Assembly: GCA_003254905.1 (NCBI GenBank)
Contig: QANU01005016.1
Coordinates: forward strand, 48,320-112,319
Source: Nissolia schottii
Lineage: Eukaryota > Streptophyta > Magnoliopsida > Fabales > Fabaceae
DNA length: 64,000 bases
Reading direction: 5' to 3'
Positions 36,701-48,226 of this stretch are shown in pieces (positions within the stretch are counted from its first letter, which is position 1; every line of letters begins with the position of its first letter). A program made the translations under genes and the position numbers. A model generated the notes under the pieces. The model worked only from the letters and a program-made list of their open reading frames with translations. It was not told where the DNA came from and searched no databases.

Positions 36701-37810
36701 ATAATTAATCTGGATCTCGCGTAACTTCGCGAGATTACAAAGTTATTACCGATTATCATAAATATAATTAGTGATTTAAAATTCTCAGTCATAATAAACC
36801 ACTCGTATATTTATTTATTACGCAAAATCCTTGCTATGAAAAAAACGGGATGTTACAAGAGTCATGTTAATTTTTTTATCAGTCATGTTGGTTTTTTTTC
36901 CCGATTATGTTGGTTTCTCTTAGTAATCATATTGGTTTCTTTTTTAAAACAAAGTTAAATTATGTGAACAACTCGTCCTAATTGCTATGTTGGTTCTTTA
37001 TTTCAGCATTTTGGTTTCTTTTTCAGTAGTGTTGGTTTGCTTTTTACACCCCCCAACAAAAATCTTTATGTTGGTGAAGTAGAATTAAATTAACACAAGT
37101 TTAACTTGTTAAATTAAGCAAAGTCGTGTTAGTTTCTTTTCTCAGACATGTTGGTTTCTTTTCTCGAACATGTTGGTTTCTCTTTGCAATGATGTTGGTT
37201 TCTTTCACGAGTACTATGTATACTTCATACTACTACTATGAAACCTCGGTAAACAACCCTTGCAAACAAAGAAAGCAATCTTTGTAAACAATTAATGTTT
37301 CTAATAACAACAGAATAAAATATTTTTAAACAAATAAACTAACATATAAAAAAGAATCTAACTCTTTTGGGAAAAAAAAAAAACTAACATTCATTTGTTT
37401 GAAAAACTAGTAACAAATCACTTCTATCGTAAAACAAAGAAACTAACCTCTTAGAACAAAGAAATTAACATCTTAAAACAAAGATATCAACATCTTAGAA
37501 CAAAGAAATCAACATCTTAAAATAGATGAACCAACACGGTAAAACAATGATAAATAAATAAAATGAAACCAGTACCAATACACCAACACCCTAAAATAAA
37601 CCAACATCTTAAATTCAGAAAAATCAACCCTCTAAAATAGAGAAACTAACGTGCTAAAACAGGAAAACCAACATGCCAAAATAGAGATAAAAAAAATAAA
37701 AAGTACTGGTAAATCAACATGCTAAAATAAATTAGTATCTTAAAACGAAGAATCTAACAACTTAAAACAGAAAACATAACACGCTAAAACAGCGAAATCA
37801 ACATCTTAAA
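33480..37810. repeat. Motif-rich region of GTTGGTTTCTTT words and their complements, split by the solo LTR
   Basis: About ten copies of ATGTTGGTTTCTTTT-like words run 36862-37215 on one strand. Complementary words (AAAGAAATCAACATCTTA, AAACTAACACGCTAAAA) run 33480-33720 and 37260-37810. This gives a large, degenerate inverted arrangement. It may be the subterminal region of a DNA transposon; no termini were identified. Confidence 0.6.
33768..36862 (-). mobile_element. Solo Tekay-like LTR, subfamily B, with target duplication AGAGT
   Basis: The LTR is 33773-36857: TGTAACACCCTTGC on the left and ACGGGATGTTACA on the right, flanked by AGAGT at 33768-33772 and 36858-36862. On the minus strand: TATA box near 36220 (TATTTATAGAGGG on plus), AAGTTACCCACTTGTGG at 35844 (possible donor), GGTCGCTCAGC repeats 35375-35520, and the 3' block ending GTTAGCAAGGGTGTTACA. 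No interior sequence remains. ORFs inside are chance frames. Confidence 0.9.
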
Positions 37811-40257
37811 AAAAAATGGAAATCACTTCCAGTAACAAAGAAGAAGAATAAGAGGAGGAAGAAGAAGAAGACATACCTATGTATGGCCATTATGATGGAG
37901 AAGGAACTAAAAAGAATGAAGAATCACAAATGAAGAATGAAGGAGTTCGTTCATACAAGAGGAGCTAATGAAGAGCTTTCAACGAGCAAGGAGTAAGGGT
38001 TTGTTCTTGCTTCTAAGCTCTAAGAATGAGAGAAAGAGAAAGCGAGAATGAGGGAAAGAGAAAGAGAGAGTGCGAGTGAGCTAGATGAGAGAGAATAAAT
38101 TTTTTTATTAATCATGGGTCCCACACAATTGTAATTTAACAATTTTGTCTTGTTGTATTCTCTACGGTAGCCATACATTATTGTCCAAATTTTTTGTTCA
38201 TATAACATTGTTGTTATGTGTATAGCAAGAATATCATATAGAATTTGTATTTTATTACGAGAAATGCAATATGTACTTATTATTATGTCTTGGACCCCAC
38301 ATAAACACATACACGCACTTAAGATGTGTTAAAACGTGATTAAAAAAAATAAAAAGAAAAGTATTTCATTTGAAGGGTGGATGTGGAGTAAGTCAAGAGA
38401 TGAGTCTTGATTTTTTATGTTCAAATAACATGCCTCTTTTATTAGTGTTAAAATATGTGGGGTTCACTCATGTGGAGTGCTCGCATATTTAACCTAACAT
38501 AGAGATATGACAATGACATTATAGTATTATTATGTGTCATTGTTGTCTAACCTTGATTTCCTTTTTATAAAAGTCATCTTAAGGGCTAGATAATATTTTT
38601 ACTCTAGTAACGGTGCTTCCAATAAGAGAAGAATTTCAACGATGGAAACTCGAAATTATTCCAACATTGTGATGATCCCATATGATTAGTAATTTAAGTT
38701 GGCTTCAAATATTGATTCTGCACGAAGGAGAAACTCATAAATCTCCTTTAACTTCTTTATTCAATTAAGTATTGAATCATAATTTTTCTTCATTAGTATC
38801 AGAGTCTTAGATTGTGTTTCTGATCATCAAATCCATTGAACAGTTCTATTGATTTTATGTAAATTTAGAACTAGATTTAAATATTGTAATACTATGTTCC
38901 CTTGTTTAAAGAGAATGATTATTTTGTATAGTTTTACCATGATAGTGATTGTTGGAGATTAAATGCAAATTAATTGATGAATATTGATACGTCAATGTTT
39001 AATTTTCTTTTTTTCATAATGGTATTTTCTAGAATTTGTATTTTCCATTTGCAGCCAAATATTAGTTTTTTTTTTAATTAAAAAATTATTTTTTCTGCCC
39101 AAACATTTTTTAGTTCCCACTATACCTCCTCCACCATGGATGTTGACGATGAGAGTCCTTAATGTTACGGCTATTGGAACAAGTGTGGGTGGAACCACTA
39201 AAAAAAATTGATTTTATTGGCAGTTCATATTACTGTTGTTGGCGGTTAAAACTACAGCAAAAGACATTACCAGCAGTCCTGAAATCACATATCCTCAGTT
39301 ATGAGCATTGCCAAACAGCTAGCAATGATTCAAATGAACTGTCGATACAACCACCGGTAATTGCATAGAACAATGAGCGGCATTTACGACTGCCACAAAC
39401 TACAAATGTAGAATACAATTGTTATATTTTGCAGCGGTTTGTAATTGCCCTGAAATAATGTGTGCAAATAAAAAATAGTGGCGGTTTGAAACCGCCGATA
39501 TGTATACAATTTATTTAAAAGAAAAATTGGGCATCAGTTGCAACCTTGTATTTTTGCATTTACAACTACATTTATATTTAAAAGGAGCCAAAACATACCA
39601 CACCTCCATTTTTGAGGAAACAAAGCAAATGAGTATTATCTCATGCAAAACATAACATAAAGCGCATTACAAATAAATAACACAGGACAAAATGACGCTC
39701 TTCTCAAATAATCACGTCCATCCAAAATCTGCGGGGATAAAATCATAAAACAAAATTGGAAAGAAATAGTCAGGAACAGAGATAAGGCACCCACCTCTCT
39801 TGTATTAAAATATTTTTTACAATTTCAAAGTTATTCTTAAGAAAAACAAAATCATAATCCTCAATATTTTTTACAATTTCAAAGTTATTCTTAAGAAAAA
39901 CAAAATCATAATCCTCAATATTCCACCTCCATCTCATAGTTAAGAGCAGTATAGGCATTTTGTATATTTTATTAATTTTTTTATAATTTAAAAATTAGGA
40001 TTTAACGTAGGACAATGTACCCAACCTAAACCAAATAAGGATGACGAATGTCAACTTGCAACTATAAAAAAATGTATAAAATTAATGGATCTCAAAGGAG
40101 GTTACTATAATTAACCCAAAACAAAAAGGATGATATCTAGGACCATTGGACAGGAAAACAGAGAGCCTAGCGTAGCAAACAATGTTAAGTCACTTAACCA
40201 TGTGCATGACGACTAAACACAGAACCATATGCTTGTAAAGGAGAGCTCAAGCTAAGA
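37811..40257. other. Gene-free region downstream of LpxK
   Basis: Contains a (GAA)n run near 37840-37875, a GAGAGAAAG-rich stretch 38025-38092, transposon-like text 39195-39500 with GGCGGTTTGAAACCGCC, and the 54-base tandem repeat listed separately. No coding gene is supported. Confidence 0.5.
39809..39925. repeat. 54-base tandem repeat, two copies
   Basis: 39809-39862 and 39863-39916 are identical or nearly so (TTTTTTACAATTTCAAAG ... ATCATAATCCTC), followed by a few bases of a third unit. The period is a multiple of three, which creates a chance repeated frame on the minus strand. Confidence 0.9.
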
Positions 40258-43200
40258 CTAATTCTCTGCAACTAATCCTAATTTCAAGTGGTCCTTCAGA
40301 AATTTCTTAAAGCTATGCTCTGTGATTCCTTTATAGGGCATAACCTTCAATGTAGAACAGAGAACTAGAACTTTAAATGGATATAACTGCTTAAGAATCT
40401 CCGGGTCCCTATCATAATCCTGCCAAGATGAAAGTTTAATGAAGGGGTCATGAATCTAGTGACAAACCTCACATGCATGCCTGCATGCATGCATACATAC
40501 ATATAAATATAAGTAAGTCTGCTCACCTTTTCAGTTACAATAACAATAGGCTTGGAACCAAACTTGCCCTCTAGTTCTCCAAGTCTGGCTCTGATCATCT
40601 GAATATCCTGCAATAATACAAAATACAAAATTAGCAACATAGTCAATGTAAAACTAAACCGCATGAGAAAATTCAAAATAAATAAACAATAAATAAAAGT
40701 TGGCAGCGCTCGAAATGATCCTCGTCCAGATGTCGGACATAAGATTATTCATTTAGCAGCATGGTGGCAAAAAAGAATGTCTGACAGGTTTAAATGGTGA
40801 CTTGAAATAACATAGTATGTAATCAGTCAACAAATTATTTCTTCCAAATTCAAGAGAGATCAATGTACCCCAGCATGAAATATATGATGATCACTGAAAT
40901 CTACTCGATCAACATAGAGTGCTCCCATCTGCATAAAGTTATCTACACTTTAGAGATAGTAAAAAGACCACAAAAGTATGGGCAAAACGTAGGGAAAACC
41001 ATTATAACTATTCAACATTATAGGTAGATATCATGGCAGAAAAAGGGGGTTGGTCTGTGTCACTTATCATGTCTAGAACATACGTGTACCCCTTCCTGTC
41101 TTTCAATATAATAGATGATCCATTTTTTTAGTATATGTCACTGCAATACTAAAATATATTAGAAGGTTATGACATGCACCTCATCCACTTGGCTAATTAT
41201 TTCATTTATCTTTTGTTTGGTTAGTTTACTCATAGTTGAATCCTTACATGCTTAAGAATTTTATAATTTAACAATTTTAAATAAAATGGTATATAAGCTT
41301 TAAAATGTAAAAATGTAAAAATGTAACATTCAACTAACATGTTTATGTTTATATTAGTTTTATATTACTATTTAGATGAGGAAAGAACATTAAGGAGGAA
41401 TACCTTTTGAATCTGCTTGACAAAAGGTTCTGCAGAACCAACAGCAGAAACGCATAATATAATAGCTTCGCGGAGAGCTGTCAATTTTATTTTGGCGTTG
41501 ATGCTTCCCACCTCAAATAAGTAAGTTGGATCCATTTTCGTTAAGAAAATAGGAATAGACTCTTTAATTCCTCGGACAGTTGACTCAATATCCTTGAGAA
41601 TATGCTCAGAAACCTGTGAATCTCCTTATGTTCAATTCTCTATATTATTCCAAGTGTTTACAAATATGCAGGCAGACCTACATACAACCTAAATGACCAA
41701 ATCCAAACTGATGAATGAAAAACTTCACAAAATAGTTTGCAAATTACTCCCTTGAAAATGGAATTAGGAATATCATTTTAACATACCAAGTCTGCATGAT
41801 GGATTACAACTGCATCTGCCCGTCTAAGCGCAGTTAAGGGCTCCCTTAAAGGTCCAAGTGGCAAAAGCCGAAGGTTACCCCAAAGAGTTAATCCATTAAC
41901 CATTACAATATCCAAATCACGCCACAAGCTCCAATGCTACCTTAAATACAAAAGATAAGATTTAGAGAAAATGCCACGTGAACGAGGAAAAAAAAATCTT
42001 ATTTCAAGCATTCATATCATCAACTGCTGAATAGTAGCTAGAAAAATGGAAATGAACATAACTAATGTAGCATATCTCAATTGGGGCACATGTAATTCCC
42101 GGATCATAGTTGACAATAAAATCATGAAATGGTAGCTCTTCAAATAAAAAGAAGAGCACACAAGAAGGGTGGCATTACCTGCATTGCATCATCAAGAACT
42201 ACGACCCCAATTTGTTCTGAATCAATAGAATCATGTGACTTCCAATAAAGGTGTTGTTTTTCATGCCATGAACTCTCTCTAGTATCAATGTAGCCATATT
42301 TTTGGATAAAATGACTTGCAACAGCCGCTCGATTTGCGCCAACACCAAACTTAGACGATGTTCCAAGTAAATGCCTCTGAAGCATGTTGACTTCATCACC
42401 ACCTCCATAACCCTGCCAGAAGAAGACATAGACAAATCAAGCTACGCAACTTACTATTGAATTTGACTGGCTGGTGCAGAAGACAGACTGAGCAGATGAT
42501 AGACTACGAATCTTAGATTCTATAGCAGTATTATCAATAACAGAATAGCAGAAATAGCATTTTGCTCAAAACCCGCTCCACTATTCCACTACAGCAGACA
42601 TTTGATAACACTATTCTATAGATAGCTTGGAACATGACTCCCATAGTTCCACAAGAGACTCTCTCCTATAGGCTTTCAAATGGCGGCTTCAACCATTAAA
42701 ATCGGACGGCCAAGTATTATGAGCAGCATAACAATATCTTAAAATTCATTAACTGCCATTGATATCTCGTGGCCTCGGTGGGGTTCAGCCTAATTAGACT
42801 CAGTACGTCTTGTCACGGCCCAAGATGTGGCCCAATGTTATGTTTCTACTATTAGGGCTTGGGATTATGAATTAGTGATTTGGGGCAGTTTTGGAATTTT
42901 ATGATTAATGATTGGCTATTTAGGGTTGGAAGATATGCATCACCGAATAGGCATTCAAAAGATCAGACTGTATTTGGAGACTCGGTGGCCTCTCGAAGCG
43001 CTACCACCATCATTGCTATTTTGTCATTCGTTTGCAATAATAATTCTCTAGCATTATTTAGTAACACTTACTTAATTATACGGAGGATCATTACAGTCCA
43101 ATCGTCCAATGAGCAAGTGGTGGCATGATCCAGATTTCATACTGCATAATCATCCGGTCCTCATACACTATCGGGTACTGCTGTCTTGCATCCCATAACT

Positions 43201-43871
43201 TTTATTTTCTACTTTAGAACTTTTCCGGCAATACAGTTGCTATATCACAAGAATTTGATACATGCTACTCTTCTATTGTGTCTCCATCAATGACCAGAAC
43301 TAATTTTTTCTTTTCACCATAAAAAAAAATGTACTATTTTTCTCGACTCATCCCCTTCAAACTCAATCATGACATGACCACTTTCTCCTCTTGTTATGGC
43401 ATAACAGACGCAGCAACAAAAAATAAACAAAATCAAAAAGGAAAAGCAACGAAGGAAAGGAAAAAATTACCCTGGAGAGGATGAGCGGTGAGATTCCAGA
43501 ATGAGCTAACCAGAGAGCGATGAACTCAACCATGGGCGTCTTCCCATTCCCTCCCCATGTCAAGTTCCCCACGCTAACGACAGGAACTGGCAAACTAAAC
43601 TTGCAATCAAGACAGAAAAACGTTACTATTATTTTATTGATAATTTTCCAGCTAACCAAACAGGGCGCAGCTGAAGCCGGGAGGGTAGAAGGAGTTACCG
43701 GTGGATTTGAACGAGGCGGTTTCGGTAGAGGGAGTGGCGGAGTGAGAGAAGGATCTCGAAGAGAGAAGAGGCGAGGGAAAGGAGAGGGAGGAGGGAGCGG
43801 GGAAGCGGAGGGAGCTTAGAGAGATCGTGAGCGTAAGCTATCCCATTCACCGCTCTTCTCAATTTTTCCAT
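40258..43871 (-). CDS. LPXK: Tetraacyldisaccharide 4'-kinase, mitochondrial (LpxK), 8 exons
   Basis: Transfers phosphate from ATP to the 4' position of the lipid A disaccharide precursor; plants have a mitochondrial version. Minus-strand exons: 43871-43699, ~43599-43471, 42412-42179, 41936-41787, 41613-41404, 40928-40869, 40607-40527, 40419-40258; about 400 residues. Exon 1 begins [20 protein letters not shown] and has a hydrophobic N-terminal segment. Exon 2 has the P-loop [14 protein letters not shown]. Exon 3 has GGGDEV and ends VVLDDAMQ, continuing as [15 protein letters not shown] in exon 4; the usual LDDGMQH here has Ala for Gly. Exon 4 ends [12 protein letters not shown]. Exon 6 has [10 protein letters not shown] and exon 7 PIVIVTEK, with KDYDR across the exon 7-8 join; it ends LVAEN. 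All phases agree except exon 1 to exon 2, where the donor CACCG/GTAACT and acceptor GCAAG do not join in frame; a donor at CTC/GTTCAA would. No stops were seen in the exons. Confidence 0.92.
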
Positions 43872-44640
43872 CGCGCTCTCATTTTTTCTTTCCGACTCTT
43901 CTCCTCGTTGCAAGCTTCTGCCTCGGATGACCTACGATTCTACGAAGCACTGCTACGGCAAACAAGCTCTTTCCTTCTGTTGATTCTCCACTCTTGTGCC
44001 ATTTGCCGGTGACGCGGTGGTTTTTTACGGGCTCAAAGGCTGGTTTTTGTGGGCCGAGGGAACAGAATGTGCCGCTCTTTGGATCTGCGTTTTTGTCCAA
44101 TTCTGTGGGTTCCTCTGTTGGGGTTCTTTGAAAATTTTGCAATCTTCTTTATGCTTGATTGCTTATCAATTTAGGGAGTTTTTTTTTTATTACTAAAATA
44201 CCCCTATTTTCAAACATTTAACAAAATTACTCCTGTTTTGGCTGACGTGGCATTCGCACTCTGCGTGGCGAGCCACGTCAGATTCGCCAACACGCGTGGC
44301 GGCTCCAGTGGCAATTCGCCAACCGAGTAGGCGAATCCAGTGGCAATTCGCCAACTGGACAGGCGAATCCAATAGGAAAGGGGCAACGCGTCAGCCACAT
44401 CATCACGCAAATCGCCAACCAGGCTGGCGAATTCAGCCCGAATTCGCCACCCGGTTTGGCGAATTCCTGTTGGCCCACTATATACACCCCACCAGCCCCC
44501 AATCTGCACCGCTCCTCTCATTTTGTTAAATTTCACTTATCTCTCTAAAAATTTTCTCTCTCTAAAATTCCAGAGCTTTTGGATTTCTGAAAGCTAGTTG
44601 TCCCAACCGCTCTTGAATTCCATTTGTGCGACAAATTTGT
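43872..44640. promoter_or_regulatory. LpxK upstream region and GGCGAATT/AATTCGCC repeat block
   Basis: The LpxK 5' side lies at 43872-44150. From about 44265 to 44470, words AATTCGCCAAC and GGCGAATC/GGCGAATT recur at least eight times in both orientations. CACTATATACACCCC (44477) offers a TATA box on the plus strand, and ACAAATTTGTAAGTTTT (44631) offers a leader-intron donor, both leading towards the transposase-like frame at 44888. Confidence 0.5.
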
Positions 44641-44887
44641 AAGTTTTAATTTATTAAAATTTATAGTTCAATTAGTATGTGTGAATTAATTTTTTTAAAT
44701 TGATTATCTAAATGTTGGCTATATTAGTTTGCTGAGAAATTTATGATGGATTGATGTATAGAGTAGTTTAGTATTGTATATTGTCTGTATCAATAGCAAT
44801 TTATGATAGATTGATGCATAGTGTAGTATAGTATAATATAAATGTTGTATGTATGTTTGACCCATACGTTTTACACAGAATTAGAAA

Positions 44888-45151
44888 TTGAGGAAATCTC
44901 TTATTGTGCTCGTTAATTCGAATGGGAGAATGTATGAAGCTGAACGTGGGTTTATGTATGATGGTCCTATCCTGACATCTATGATAATTAAGAGGGGTAT
45001 GCGTCTGGAAGATTTGAAGAGAAAAACTTGTTTGAAATTAAAGTTACAAGAGAATCAATTTCTATCAAGAATTGTTTTTCAATTATTACAAGGGTTGGGT
45101 GCTGGCTCGAAATTCGTTGGTGTTGATATGCTTGATGATGAAGATGTTACA
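44888..45151 (+). pseudogene. MULE-transposase-like N-terminal fragment, cut by an LTR element
   Basis: After a possible acceptor TTTTACACAG (44869-44878), an open frame reads LIVLVNSNGRMYEAERGF, IIKRGMRLEDLKRKTCLKLK, FVGVDMLDDEDVT. The pattern (strand, basic helix, CxKLKL, late DDEDV) resembles the N-terminal PB1-like region of plant MuDR-type transposases. Coding text stops exactly at 45151, where TGTAACATCCCG of an LTR begins. The first ATG in the frame is near 44931; an upstream start is not seen. Family assignment is from memory of the pattern. Confidence 0.45.
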
Positions 45152-46099
45152 TGTAACATCCCGAATTTTCCCGTACGAAAAATTCCCGTAAATAGGTAAT
45201 TAGGACGCCAGTTGGGAAGGCAAGAAAGTGGAATTTTGCCCCTAACTCGTGATTCAAAGTTAGGGTTAGGGTTTCACGGTCTTGCAAATTTTTGCAGGAG
45301 AATTCGAACGAGTTTTGGTCCGATCAAGAATTTTTCTGGATACTGGAAATGCTCATAACATTCCTTAATAAGATAAGGAATTCGAGAACACCGTAATTAA
45401 AACCACAGTATTAACAAGAAAAATTAGTGGATCGCAATGGTATGTCCGGAATATTTTTAGGACATCCGTGTACGAGGAATTTCGGACAAAACGCAATCAA
45501 ACGTGAGCAAAACCAACCTGGAGGGCATTAGTTTCTATCCTCTGCTGAAGATATTTTCTTAAATAATAATATAATAGTATAATTAAGTAAAATAAATATA
45601 AGTGAAATAAATAAAATAAAAAGAAAAGGAAAGAGAAAGGAAAAAAGAGAAAAGTAACTCAGAACCCTTGACTATAAATAGCCATGTTGCCATTAGAAAC
45701 TTTACGTCTCTTTCTTTTATTTTCACAAATTCCAGTCTCGTTCGTGCACATCGCGGTTACGTTACCGGACTCCAGAAAAGTTATCAGAGCACGCCATCGT
45801 GACAAGGAAATTATCCCCAGTAAAGCTACCGAACTGGAGTCTTTCATTGAATGTGGGTAACCCTAAGCCCACTGTCTATATGGTTATTTATGTGAATTTA
45901 TATATATGTCCGCATGTAATTGTTTTGGAAAATACTTTGTAGAAAATATAGAGAATAAACTGTGAAAATGGGTTTTGGTAGTTGTGATGTTAGAAAAACC
46001 TAACTGTACCCGTTGGATCACTCGAAAAAGAGAAATGAAGTTACAAAAACGAACCTGGGGAAACTTGTGAAAAATCTCTCGGAGAGCAAAGTTTTAACA

Positions 46100-46290
46100 T
46101 AGTCATTCGAATGAATTCCCTCAGAATCATTCGGATGAAAGATTTTGAAGAATTCATTCGAGTGAAATCCCTGGGCAATCGAATAAAAGAGTTTTCAGGA
46201 TTCATTCGGATAACTAGACCCTAGTCATTCGAATGAAAGAAGTTGAGAATTCATTCGGATGACTAAACCCTAAAGACATTCGAATGCCTC
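46100..46290. repeat. ATTCGAATGA array in LTR
   Basis: Degenerate CATTCGAATG / CATTCGGATGA words with intervals of 20-40 bases, in the same position relative to the TATA box as 1717-1870 and 13217-13445. Here many copies have a G in the centre (ATTCGGATGA), breaking the palindrome. Confidence 0.85.
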
Positions 46291-47694
46291 CTAAAGAACT
46301 TGAGTTTTAACTGTTCCATGGGATCCAACAGGTATGGACACGTACCCTATTGTACGTAGAAGCATGCATCATGAGGAACCAGCCATCATATGACTTAGGA
46401 CGACTGTAGATAACTAGAAGTTATCACCTAAAGTTTAGAGAAGATCATAACTGAATCGTAGGGAACAAAGATATGTCAGGAAGGTTCCAACCACAGAGGG
46501 CTCGGAAGACCTTAGCTGAAGTATGTAGTTATATGATTAGGATAATCCCTTTCTCTTGGCACGTCCAACGGACACGCCCCTCACCAATTCAGCAAGATAG
46601 ATTGGTTAAAGACAACGCAGGCAAAGGCTTGATTGCGATACAACAGGCATAGGCCTGAGATTATGAATGCGGGCACAGGCCCTACTACGATGAAGGCATA
46701 GACCTGAGTAATGAAAGAAGACATAGGCCTTAATGAATGACGGGCATAGGCCTGGTTGATGGATCCATTCAACGAATGAAAGAAAAGCGAGGTCAAGTCA
46801 CAGGGCTGACCACGGTCGTGTCACAGGGCCGACCAACGTGTCCACACCTGATTGAGTCACAGGGTCGATCCATCGCCATCCCGCAAGGAGGGTGGTAGTA
46901 CCTATCGTTGCTCGATGTCTTCCTCCTATAGGTGGTTCTAGCTATATACGAAATTCTTAATTAATAATAAGAAATAAGATTTAAAAATTATTCGGTTGGG
47001 AACTTCAAAAATTTATAGAATCGGTTACAATACTATGTATACTAACTATACTATTACTAATAGTAAAACTATTATATTACGAAATTACTAAATCGAGAAA
47101 AAAATGAAAAATATTATTATATTAGTCAGTATTGGCTAGCTACCACACCGGTAAAGAGTGATGTCGGGTTGTCAATGATAAGGGGATGTAAGGAGGTGGT
47201 AGTCACGGCCACAGTTACCAAGGTGAAAGGACTAAGAAGGACACAACCACAGGGCGCGTAAGAGAACCCCAGATCCCCAACATGCATGAGATATATACGC
47301 ATATGAATGAATGAATGAATGTATGTGCCTATGTATGCAAATAAGTGTATGACTACGCATTATGTGTCGTCAAGGGAACGTCCCGAGACGACTATTATGT
47401 CAGCTAGAAGTAACATGAGCTGGTGATTCTATATTGTCGTACTCTAGCGAGGTAAGTTAATAAGCACAAAGCCTAGGTAATGTCAAGATTAGACACCCAA
47501 TCACCAAGTAACTTAGATAAAGCTACTCAGGACCTAGGCCAAAGATAATAACTAGTAGGGTGCTAGTATTCATGACACTTAGAGGTGTCCTGAGTGGCCT
47601 GGACTCTACCCAAGTAATGAAACGATAGAGACCATGTAGGGTTTCTACTAAGAACGAATCCGTTCTTACCCCCACTCGTGTATGACTCCAGGTT

Positions 47695-48226
47695 AGCTTG
47701 ATGACGTCGCCGCCAAAGAAAGCCGCTTTACTTCTCACTCGTACGCGCCAAAGAGACCCCCAAATTGGCATGATTACAGAAACATGTACATATGCCCCTA
47801 CGGACGTACCCGCAAAGCCCCAGTCGCGACCAACGCCACCCCTACGTTTGCCCAGAAGATCAGGGTCCTCGTCGAGGGATCCTATTTGGGTAGACGAGAG
47901 CCCAAGAGCCAACATATACGACCATATCCATCTGAACGACGATGAAGAAGCCCCTCCTCCTGAGTGATAGGCCGAGGTGGATCCAACATCATTCACTCCA
48001 CCATCCCGTCCCCGTGGCCGTAGAACGACGGCGAGAAAAAGGGTAACCCCTGCTGTGCTACACCGATATGCTCATCGGGACTTCACAGTGGTGACCACAG
48101 TGTCTAGCGAGGATGAGCCCGAGGAGGAAGAGGATCCTCTGAGGAGGAGTCGGATGAGTAGGGTTCCGGGGCGAGGACAGGAGTAGCGAAGAGCTTGAGG
48201 ATGATCTGCACAACCGGTAGTGATAG
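47695..48226 (+). other. GC-rich segment inside LTR with two in-frame open frames
   Basis: Other LTRs of the family have only about 100-200 bases here. This copy has ~530 bases, GC-rich, with frames 47698-47967 (PPKKAALLLTRTRQRDPQ..., ends DDEEAPPPE) and 47977-48186 (Pro/Arg-rich then acidic EDEPEEEEDPLRRSR). Both are in the same frame and separated by two adjacent stops. There is no recognised domain; it may be a captured fragment. Confidence 0.45.

Noticed and set aside
39196..39481. Possible CACTA element (CACTAAAAAAAATTG ... AAAAAATAGTG)
   Set aside because: Ends are low-complexity, no 3-base target duplication (AAC versus GCG), and the GGCGGTTTGAAACCGCC stem lies outside the supposed end.
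39770..39958. Repeated 18-residue peptide in a minus-strand frame
   Set aside because: Produced by a 54-base tandem DNA repeat in AT-rich intergenic sequence; no other coding evidence.
47523..47996. 157-codon minus-strand frame in the LTR
   Set aside because: Spans the junction of ordinary LTR and GC-rich insert, no domain, and overlaps better-supported plus-strand LTR structure.
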